In this document: piece by piece, positions 1 to 5,045 of the stretch
Position numbering within the stretch: the first letter of the stretch is position 1
Layout of the letters: every line of letters starts with the position of its first letter
From: Hyphomicrobiales bacterium
GTDB lineage: Bacteria > Pseudomonadota > Alphaproteobacteria > Rhizobiales > Aestuariivirgaceae
Reading direction: 5' to 3'
Length of the DNA stretch: 5,045 bases
NCBI GenBank assembly: GCA_023266715.1
Contig: JAHFPK010000219.1
Coordinates: 1 to 5,045, forward strand
Translations under genes and position numbers: made by a program
Notes under the pieces: model-generated
What the model saw: only the letters and a program-made list of their open reading frames with translations
Told to the model about the DNA's origin: nothing
Database searches by the model: none

Positions 1-179
1 ATGCCCGTGGCTTCGCCCGCATATTCCAAAGTCTCGCCGCGCTTTTCGCGCTCGCGCTGCAAGAACCAGCCCGCTTCTCCTGCCGGATCACTGGCCCCAT
101 CTGGTTTTTCACGAAAGCTGAATTCTTCCGCTTCAAATTCCGTTTCGTCCCCGCCAAAATCAAGCTTTGGATCGTCCAT
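1..179 (-). CDS. RodZ-like helix-turn-helix protein, N-terminal part only
   Basis: Fifty-nine codons are visible before the gene leaves the left edge. The first ~35 residues are acidic and low in complexity (DDPKLDFGGDETEFEAEEF), a likely disordered leader. From about residue 37 the sequence GWFLQREREKRGETLEYAGE resembles the first helices of the HTH domain at the N-terminus of RodZ/YfgA-type proteins, where a Leu-Arg-x-x-Arg-Glu-x-x-Gly helix is followed by 'xxLEx(A/V)AEATxI'. Family members usually continue into a transmembrane helix and a periplasmic domain (DUF4115) and help organise cell shape through MreB; none of that is visible here. The ATG at 179 is chosen because GAGAGAG lies 7 nt upstream (187-193); the only upstream in-frame alternative before a stop is a TTG. 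It follows ptsP on the same strand after 102 bp. It could instead be another Xre-like HTH protein. Assignment to the HTH family is fairly good, the RodZ role is inference. Confidence 0.68.
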   Translation of the reverse strand, partial: MDDPKLDFGGDETEFEAEEFSFREKPDGASDPAGEAGWFLQREREKRGETLEYAGEATG

Positions 180-195
180 GGCCTTACTCTCTCGT

Positions 196-222
196 GCTAC
201 CAAGCATTAACTATTTACTAAC
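196..222 (-). promoter_or_regulatory. CtrA-box-like motif upstream of the HTH gene
   Basis: On the plus strand bases 207-222 read TTAACTATTTACTAAC, that is TTAA, seven bases, CTAA, C. The CtrA consensus of alphaproteobacteria is TTAA-N7-TTAA(C), so this is one mismatch from the full box. On the minus strand it reads TTAG-N7-TTAA, followed after another seven bases by TAGC (199-196), a weak third half-site at the same 11-bp period. It lies 28-43 bp upstream of the HTH start codon, in the only AT-rich part of the gap. No convincing -35/-10 pair was found beside it. Such a motif can occur by chance, and function is inference. Confidence 0.3.
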
Positions 223-281
223 GCTATAGTCCGAGAGAATGACGCAGAATGGTTATCAGCAAGCTAACAGCGCAGATTAAA

Positions 282-2546
282 TTACACGGGAACCCCGTTG
301 CGCTGGGCAAATTCCAGGAGATCGCCCCGGATAGAGTGGGCCGGACTCTTCAACAATGGCGCCATGAAGGACCAGAGCTTGCCCTGGTCGAGCTCAAGTA
401 GCATCGCCTTCACCGGGCCAATGCCCGATGGAACCATCGAAACAGAGGTAAGCCCGATGCCCAGCAGCCCCATGGCTTCCAGGGGGCGGCCGCCGAGTTC
501 ACCGCAAAGGGTAACGGGCTTTTTGTGGGCCCTGGCCTTTTCGACAATCAGCCGCATGGCGCCAAGGGCTGCCGGGCTCAGGGGATCGTAGCGGCCCGCC
601 AGCTTGGGGTTGCCGCGATCCGAGGCAAACAAAAACTGCACCAGGTCATTGGATCCCACGGAGGCAAAATCGATAAGTGGGAAAAGCTGGTCGAGTTGCC
701 AGATGAGGGCCGGAATTTCGATCATCACGCCGAGCTGCACGGATTTTGGCAGGTGATGCCCGCGCGCCACGAGATAGGCCTTTTCCAATTCAACAATGTC
801 CCGGGCCCGCAAATATTCGTCCACATCGGCAATCATCGGGAACATGACTTTGAGATCACGGCCCTGCCCTGCAATCAAAAGCGCGCGCACCTGCAGGCGC
901 AGCAAGGCGGGCCGGTCCAGCGCCATGCGGATGGAGCGCCAGCCCAGCGCCGGATTGTCTTCTCGCGGCTGGCGCAGGTACGGCAGTGTTTTATCAGCGC
1001 CAATATCCAGCGTCCGAAACACCACGGGCTTGCCATTGGCCTGATCAAGAATGGCCGCGTAATGGCGAACCTGCGAGGCCAGGCGCGGAAATCTGTTGGC
1101 CATCATGAAATGCAGTTCCGTGCGGTAAAGGCCAACGCCGTCAGCGCCTGAATCATGCAGGTGCGGCAAATCGACAATCAGCCCCGCATTGATATTGAGA
1201 TTGATATATACCCCATCCTTGGTGATCGCCGGCACGTCGCGCAGCACCGCATATTGCGCCTGCTTGCGCGCATAGAAGCGAACTTTCTCGGCGTAGGATT
1301 TCTGCAGATCATGGGACGGCCTGACAAACAGCTCGCCCGTGTTGCCGTCAATAACGATAGGGCTTCCCGTATCAACAAGATCAATAAGGCCCGCCGCCTG
1401 CCCCACCGCAGGAATGCCAAGGGCCCGCGCGACGATCGCCACATGGCTGGTCTTTCCGCCTTCCTCGAGAATGACACCACGTATTTTGCTGCGGTCATAA
1501 TCCAGAAGTTCGGCAGGCCCCATGTTGCGTGAAACGATGATGGCGTTGGCTGGCAAATCACTGCGTGACGCGGTTGCCACCGCTCCCGTCAAAATGCGCA
1601 TCAGGCGGTTTGAAAGATCGTCGAGATCATGCATGCGTTCGCGCAAATAGGCGTCAGGTGTGCGCATCATGCGGGCGCGATTGTCATTCTGCACCCGCTC
1701 AACCGCGGCCTCCGCAGTCAGACCCGTATCAACCGCCTCGCCGAGGCGGTTAACCCACCCTTTGTCATGGGCAAACATCCGGATGGTCTCCAGCACGTCG
1801 GAATAGTCCGCCCCGCGGAGCGACTCCGAGCCATCAAGCAATTGGTCGACCTGCAAATGGAGCTGTTGAACCGCCTCGGCCAGCCGCTTCTTTTCCAGCG
1901 GAATATTTTCGGCAATCAGATTGTGAACCGCAACCCGCGGCTCATGCAGAACCACATGGCCCAGGGCAATGCCGTCCGCAAGCGACTCGCCGCGCAAATG
2001 ATGGCTGCGCATGTGGGCAACATCAGCCGCCACTTCGCGCGCCACTTCGCGCAGTTCACCAGAGGCAATAACCTCGGCAAGAACCATGGCTGTCGTCTGC
2101 AGGGCCTCTTCTTCCTCATCGGTATAGTGGCGGCTCGTGCGGTTTTGCACAACCAGCACGCCAATAACCGTGCCGCCCCGCATAATGGGGGTGCCCAGAA
2201 AGGAATGGTAAATTTCTTCGCCGGTTTCAGGCAAATACTTGAACGATGCATGGTTTTGCGCGTCGGGCAAATTAAGGCCAATCGCCTGATCAGCGATGAG
2301 ACCCACTAGGCCTTCGCCCACTTTCAGCTTTGACTTGTGAACGGCCGCCCGCTTCAAGCCTTCCGTGGCATAGAGTTCCAGAATCTGGCCCGGCCGCATC
2401 ACATAGATGGAGCACACCTCAGCCACCATGTTGGCCGCGATCAGTTGGGCAATTTTATCGAGCCGCTTTTGCGCCGTTTCCGGCTCCGCCATAACCTCGC
2501 GGAGCCGCCGAAGCAGGACACGCGGGCCAAGGGCGGAGTGTGCCAT
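282..2546 (-). CDS. ptsP: phosphoenolpyruvate-protein phosphotransferase PtsP (enzyme I-Ntr)
   Basis: This is cytoplasmic enzyme I of the nitrogen PTS. It takes phosphate from PEP onto a histidine and passes it to NPr (PtsO) and then EIIA-Ntr (PtsN), a regulatory relay with no sugar transport. The 754-residue length is typical. A GAF domain spans about 20-165; in studied homologues it binds glutamine and inhibits autophosphorylation. The swivelling phosphohistidine domain follows, with GGKTSHVAI at 363-371 and His368 as phosphoacceptor. The C-terminal PEP-binding barrel has LYRTE (Arg475), RTLDIGADK (511-519), GVMIEIPA (Glu610), GSNDL (Asp634), ASDRGN (Arg644) and CGELGG with the acid/base Cys681, so every key catalytic residue is present. 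The ATG at 2546 fits the family's 'GPRVLLRRLRE' start and has GAGGA (2556-2560) 9 nt upstream. It lies 76 bp after lysC, probably co-transcribed. A tandem REVA-REVA occurs in the linker after the GAF domain. Confidence 0.96.
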   Translation of the reverse strand: MAHSALGPRVLLRRLREVMAEPETAQKRLDKIAQLIAANMVAEVCSIYVMRPGQILELYATEGLKRAAVHKSKLKVGEGLVGLIADQAIGLNLPDAQNHASFKYLPETGEEIYHSFLGTPIMRGGTVIGVLVVQNRTSRHYTDEEEEALQTTAMVLAEVIASGELREVAREVAADVAHMRSHHLRGESLADGIALGHVVLHEPRVAVHNLIAENIPLEKKRLAEAVQQLHLQVDQLLDGSESLRGADYSDVLETIRMFAHDKGWVNRLGEAVDTGLTAEAAVERVQNDNRARMMRTPDAYLRERMHDLDDLSNRLMRILTGAVATASRSDLPANAIIVSRNMGPAELLDYDRSKIRGVILEEGGKTSHVAIVARALGIPAVGQAAGLIDLVDTGSPIVIDGNTGELFVRPSHDLQKSYAEKVRFYARKQAQYAVLRDVPAITKDGVYINLNINAGLIVDLPHLHDSGADGVGLYRTELHFMMANRFPRLASQVRHYAAILDQANGKPVVFRTLDIGADKTLPYLRQPREDNPALGWRSIRMALDRPALLRLQVRALLIAGQGRDLKVMFPMIADVDEYLRARDIVELEKAYLVARGHHLPKSVQLGVMIEIPALIWQLDQLFPLIDFASVGSNDLVQFLFASDRGNPKLAGRYDPLSPAALGAMRLIVEKARAHKKPVTLCGELGGRPLEAMGLLGIGLTSVSMVPSGIGPVKAMLLELDQGKLWSFMAPLLKSPAHSIRGDLLEFAQRNGVPV

Positions 2547-2617
2547 CAGCAGGTGTCCTCGCGCAGGCGTTTCCAGCGCATGCGGGTCGTAAATTTATGA
2601 CGGGCGCAGCGTTGCAT
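2546..2617 (-). CDS. possible 23-codon leader ORF between lysC and ptsP
   Basis: An ATG at 2617, five bases after the lysC stop codon, opens a 23-residue frame: MQRCARHKFTTRMRWKRLRE followed by DTC. Its TGA overlaps the ptsP ATG (TGATG), an arrangement typical of translational coupling. A GAGG inside the end of lysC lies 10 nt before this ATG. The peptide is strongly basic (two Lys and seven Arg in 23) and has no recognisable domain. The same stretch contains the ptsP ribosome binding site and a palindrome, so the frame may be accidental. I do not recognise a family. Translation is speculative. Confidence 0.2.
   Translation of the reverse strand: MQRCARHKFTTRMRWKRLREDTC
2586..2601. repeat. 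imperfect 16-bp palindrome in the lysC-ptsP gap
   Basis: Bases 2586-2601 read GTCGTAAATTTATGAC. Seven of the eight symmetric pairs match (only 2589/2598 fails), with a perfect TAAATTTA core between GTC and GAC arms. It is the only AT-rich patch in the 76-bp gap and sits 40-55 bp before the ptsP start. The form is like an operator for a dimeric regulator, but no regulator can be named and chance is possible. Confidence 0.3.
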
Positions 2618-2622
2618 GCCTC

Positions 2623-3873
2623 TTATGCCTCAAGACCATAGGCCTGATGCAAGGCTCTGACGGCCAATTCCGTATAGGCCTCATCAATCAGTACACTGAC
2701 TTTAATTTCAGACGTCGCGATCGCCTGGATGTTGATGCCCTTGTCGGCAAGGGAGCGGAACATCTTCGCGGCAACGCCTGCGTGGCTCCGCATGCCAATG
2801 CCCACCACTGAGACCTTGGCCACATCGGCTGAGTGGGTGAGTTCAAGGAAGCCAATCTTGTCCTTGACGCCGTTCAACACCTCAATGGCCTTGCGCAAGT
2901 CCTTGCGCGCCACGGTGAATGTGATGTTGGCGTTGGCGCCATCGGTTGAAACATTCTGCACAATCATGTCAACGCTGATATCAGCTTCCGCCAAGGGGCC
3001 AAAAACGGAAGCCGAAACACCCGGTTGATCCTTGACCTTGCGGATCGAAACTTTTGCCTCGTCCCTGGAGTAGGCAATTCCGCTCACAACATGCTGTTCC
3101 AAGATCTTGTCCTCTTCGCAAACGATTGTTCCGGGCCCGCTGCCATCGGGCTTGTTTTGATTGGGCGAGTCCGGTGCTTCAAAACTTGATCTTACCTGCA
3201 GGGGCACCTTGTACACCATGGCAAGTTCGACGGACCGGGTCTGCAAAACCTTGGCGCCAAGCGAAGCCTGTTCCAGCATTTCCTCATAGGAAATCCGGTC
3301 CAGCTTGCGCGCCCCCGTCACAATCCGGGGGTCTGCCGTGTAAACGCCGTCCACATCCGTATAAATATCGCAGGCCGCATCAAGCGAGGCTGCCATGGCC
3401 ACCGCTGAGGTATCCGTGCCTCCCCGCCCCAAAGTGGTAAGCCGCTTGTCAGGGCCGACGCCCTGGAAACCGGCGACCACGGCAACCTGGCCCTGTTCCA
3501 TGCGCTTCCTGATTTCGGCCGAATCGATCTCGGCAATCCGGGCCGAGCCATGCACGCCATCGGTTTTCAAAGGAATTTGCCAGCCCTGCCAGGAACGCGC
3601 CGGAACGCCCATGTCCTGCAGAACAATGGCCAGGAGACCTGCTGTCACCTGTTCACCGGAGGCAACAATGGCGTCATATTCGCGCGCATCATGCACGGGC
3701 GCAGCCTCTTTGCACCAGCCCACCAGACGATCGGTGGTGCCGGCCATGGCGGAGACGACGACCACGACATGATGGCCGGCCTTCACTTCACGCAACACAT
3801 GACGCGCCACATTGCGGATATGCCCGATATCCGCAACCGAAGTGCCCCCAAACTTCATAACCAAACGGCCCAT
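2623..3873 (-). CDS. lysC: aspartate kinase (aspartokinase)
   Basis: The enzyme phosphorylates L-aspartate with ATP to 4-phospho-aspartate, the first committed step to lysine, diaminopimelate, threonine and methionine. It is cytoplasmic. The amino acid kinase domain covers about 1-250: KFGGTSV at 7-13 (ATP and aspartate binding), SGEQ at 72-75, GFQG at 136-139, the glycine-rich LGRGGTDTSA at 148-157 and YTDVDGVYTADPR at 171-183. Two C-terminal ACT domains follow, about 263-321 and 351-415, the second with VGIGMRSHAGVAAKMF and ATSEIKVSVLI. ACT pairs of this type bind lysine and/or threonine, so feedback inhibition is expected; the effector cannot be read from sequence. There is no fused homoserine dehydrogenase. 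The 416-residue length is normal. The start ATG at 3873 has AAAGG (3883-3887) 9 nt upstream and gives the family's usual 'M-x-R-L-V-M-K-F-G-G' opening. It is divergent from ubiG and upstream of ptsP. An internal start producing a separate beta subunit, known in some bacteria, was not evident. Confidence 0.96.
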   Translation of the reverse strand: MGRLVMKFGGTSVADIGHIRNVARHVLREVKAGHHVVVVVSAMAGTTDRLVGWCKEAAPVHDAREYDAIVASGEQVTAGLLAIVLQDMGVPARSWQGWQIPLKTDGVHGSARIAEIDSAEIRKRMEQGQVAVVAGFQGVGPDKRLTTLGRGGTDTSAVAMAASLDAACDIYTDVDGVYTADPRIVTGARKLDRISYEEMLEQASLGAKVLQTRSVELAMVYKVPLQVRSSFEAPDSPNQNKPDGSGPGTIVCEEDKILEQHVVSGIAYSRDEAKVSIRKVKDQPGVSASVFGPLAEADISVDMIVQNVSTDGANANITFTVARKDLRKAIEVLNGVKDKIGFLELTHSADVAKVSVVGIGMRSHAGVAAKMFRSLADKGINIQAIATSEIKVSVLIDEAYTELAVRALHQAYGLEA

Positions 3874-3958
3874 CGGCCAAAACCTTTCGTATTCTCGAAG
3901 CTCTGGCTTGCGGCCAAATCAGATGTAAAAGTTAACTCTTAAGGTGCGACGGGGCGTA

Positions 3959-3987
3959 CTCATAGATGAGGGTCTTCGCTTATGCAA
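3959..3987 (-). promoter_or_regulatory. weak candidate promoter for lysC
   Basis: On the minus strand TTGCAT (3987-3982) and TATGAG (3964-3959) are separated by exactly 17 bases, matching the spacing of a housekeeping sigma promoter. The hexamers fit only about 3/6 and 4/6 to TTGACA and TATAAT. It would give a leader of roughly 80 nt before lysC. It lies in the 145-bp divergent gap at 3874-4018, which must hold start signals for both lysC and ubiG. I could not find a better pair for either gene. Confidence 0.2.
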
Positions 3988-4018
3988 TAATGGCATCCAC
4001 AATTTTGGACATTTGATT

Positions 4019-4762
4019 ATGACCGCCGCCATGCAAAACACGATTGACCCCGCCGAAGTCGAAAAATTCTCGAAATTGGCCGCCGAATGGTGGAATCCCA
4101 AGGGCAAGTTCGGCGTTCTCCATGTCTTTAACCCGGTTCGCCTGGCCTATATCAAGGAACAGGTTTGCGCCCGTTTTGGCCGCGATCCCTATGACCCCAG
4201 GCCTTTCACCGGGCTGCGCTTCCTCGACATCGGCTGCGGCGGCGGCCTCTTGACCGAACCCATGGCAAGGCTTGGCGCTGATATCGTAGGCGTTGATCCA
4301 TCGGAAAAAAACATCAGGACCGCACAGGTTCATGCCGAGGAACAGGAGCTCGCCATTGATTATCGCTGTGCCACGGCAGAGGATCTGGCCGCCGCAGGCG
4401 AGCGCTTTGACGTTATCCTCAACATGGAAGTGATTGAGCACGTGGCGAACCCGCAAAGCTTCACCCGGATCTGTGTCGCCATGCTGAAGCCTGAGGGTCT
4501 GATGTTTGTGGCCACCATCAGCCGCACGCTGAAATCCTTCGGCCTTGCCATCATCGGAGCGGAATATGTGCTGCGCTGGCTGCCCAAGGGCACCCACCAG
4601 TGGGAAAAATTCATTACTCCGGCTGAACTGAAAACCTGGCTTGCTGATAACCACATCGCCATCAAGGGTGAAACCGGCATCACCTATCATCCGCTCGCTA
4701 ATCAATGGCGCAGGTCACGCGATATGGATGTGAATTACATGATGGTGGGGCAGAAGGGTTAG
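4019..4762 (+). CDS. ubiG: bifunctional ubiquinone biosynthesis O-methyltransferase UbiG
   Basis: UbiG uses S-adenosylmethionine to carry out both O-methylations of the ubiquinone ring: 2-polyprenyl-6-hydroxyphenol to its methoxy form, and the final 3-demethylubiquinol to ubiquinol step. It is a peripheral inner-membrane protein that works with the other Ubi enzymes. The 247 residues match the usual 240-250. Visible motifs are the family start IDPAEVEKFSKLAAEWWNP (9-27), HVFNPVRLAYI (35-45), SAM motif I LDIGCGGG (69-76), the acidic ribose-binding strand VGVDPS (90-95), FDVILNMEVIEHV (130-142) containing the Glu137/Glu140/His141 set that binds a divalent metal in E. coli UbiG, and PKGTHQWEKFITPAEL (189-204). 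The ATG at 4019 was preferred to a GTG at 3944, which would add 25 residues unlike the family; its ribosome site is weak (GGA 9 nt upstream). It is divergent from lysC and convergent with the DUF1178 gene. Confidence 0.95.
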   Translation: MTAAMQNTIDPAEVEKFSKLAAEWWNPKGKFGVLHVFNPVRLAYIKEQVCARFGRDPYDPRPFTGLRFLDIGCGGGLLTEPMARLGADIVGVDPSEKNIRTAQVHAEEQELAIDYRCATAEDLAAAGERFDVILNMEVIEHVANPQSFTRICVAMLKPEGLMFVATISRTLKSFGLAIIGAEYVLRWLPKGTHQWEKFITPAELKTWLADNHIAIKGETGITYHPLANQWRRSRDMDVNYMMVGQKG

Positions 4763-5045
4763 TTCGAATCTTCCGGCAGTCTTGGCAGAGGATGAACCTC
4801 GATACCCTCTTCAATCAGGGCCTTGGCGTCTTCAGGTTTTGCTTCACCATAGATGCCGCGCTTTTCGCTTTCCTCATAGTGGATCTTGCGCGCCTCATCG
4901 GCGAACCTGTCACCCACATATTCGGCATTCTCTTCCACATTCTTGCGCACTTCGCGCATCATCTGCATCAGCTTCTGGGTGCGGGGGTCAACCGTGCCGG
5001 CCAGCATCTTCTGCGAAGCCTCCGTCTTCCTGTTTGATTTGGTCG
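4759..5045 (-). CDS. DUF1178 family protein, C-terminal part (5' end outside window)
   Basis: The last 94 codons of a gene that enters from the right edge are visible; the frame is open to base 5045, so the Met at 5007 is internal. The sequence contains a helical stretch with KLMQMMREVRKNVEENAEYV, then GDRFADEARKIHYEESEKRG and IYGEAKPEDAKALIEEGIEV, ending PLPRLPEDSN. The block 'NxEYVGxxFAxEARxIHYxExxxRxIYGEA' is characteristic of the DUF1178 family, small (about 140-160 residues) proteobacterial proteins of unknown function. From family knowledge the missing N-terminus should carry paired cysteines like a small zinc ribbon; that part is not seen here. In many alphaproteobacteria the gene is reported near a nitrilase-like hydrolase and a glutaredoxin, so those may lie to the right. 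Its stop codon overlaps the ubiG stop by 4 bp on the opposite strand. Confidence 0.88.
   Translation of the reverse strand, partial: TKSNRKTEASQKMLAGTVDPRTQKLMQMMREVRKNVEENAEYVGDRFADEARKIHYEESEKRGIYGEAKPEDAKALIEEGIEVHPLPRLPEDSN

Noticed and set aside
1..210. Plus-strand reading frame of 69 residues at the left edge
   Set aside because: It is antisense to the HTH gene, Ser/Pro-rich and without family features; the minus-strand frame has a ribosome site and a recognisable domain.
180..281. Intrinsic terminator after ptsP
   Set aside because: No stem followed by a T-run was found on the minus strand, so read-through into the HTH gene remains possible.
525..1151. Plus-strand frame of 208 residues antisense to ptsP
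   Set aside because: It has no recognisable motif and lies wholly within a conserved gene; typical of moderately GC-rich DNA.
1629..2309. Plus-strand frame of 226 residues antisense to ptsP
   Set aside because: Again a shadow of the conserved ptsP frame, with a composition unlike a real protein.
3931..3943. CtrA box in the lysC/ubiG gap
   Set aside because: The two TTAA units are three bases apart instead of the seven the consensus requires.
3944..4018. GTG start adding 25 residues to UbiG
   Set aside because: The added residues do not resemble UbiG N-termini, while the ATG at 4019 gives the normal family start and length.
3980..4705. Minus-strand frame of 241 residues antisense to ubiG
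   Set aside because: It covers the conserved ubiG gene, whose motifs are unmistakable; this frame has none.

Overview
This window looks like an ordinary chromosomal housekeeping segment of an alphaproteobacterium. The protein sequences support this: an alphaproteobacterial-type PtsP with an N-terminal GAF domain, a single-function aspartate kinase with two ACT domains, a UbiG of the alphaproteobacterial type, and a DUF1178 protein. The neighbourhood (ubiG divergent from lysC, and lysC followed by ptsP) is one I recall as common in that class. GC content is moderately high and even. I see no mobile element, tRNA, rRNA, CRISPR array or island boundary.

Layout. Bases 1-179 (minus) hold the first 59 codons of a gene that runs off the left edge, probably a RodZ-like helix-turn-helix protein. 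The gap at 180-281 contains a CtrA-box-like motif. Bases 282-2546 (minus) are ptsP, enzyme I of the nitrogen phosphotransferase system. The 76-bp gap at 2547-2622 has an imperfect palindrome and a possible 23-codon leader ORF whose stop overlaps the ptsP start. Bases 2623-3873 (minus) are lysC. The divergent gap at 3874-4018 separates it from ubiG (4019-4762, plus). The partial DUF1178 gene (4759-5045, minus) converges on ubiG and overlaps it by 4 bp.

How the genes work together. lysC, ptsP and the HTH gene lie on the same strand with short gaps (76 and 102 bp), so lysC-ptsP may be one transcript. LysC commits aspartate to lysine, threonine and methionine, and to diaminopimelate for peptidoglycan. 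PtsP is expected to start a phosphorelay that reads nitrogen status through its GAF domain. UbiG makes ubiquinone for respiration and is transcribed independently. All complete genes have intact catalytic motifs and near-normal lengths.

I found no convincing undescribed system. The points worth a second look are small: the CtrA-like box, the leader ORF and palindrome before ptsP, a tandem 12-bp duplication in the PtsP linker, a perfect hairpin inside ptsP, and the overlapping stop codons of ubiG and the DUF1178 gene.
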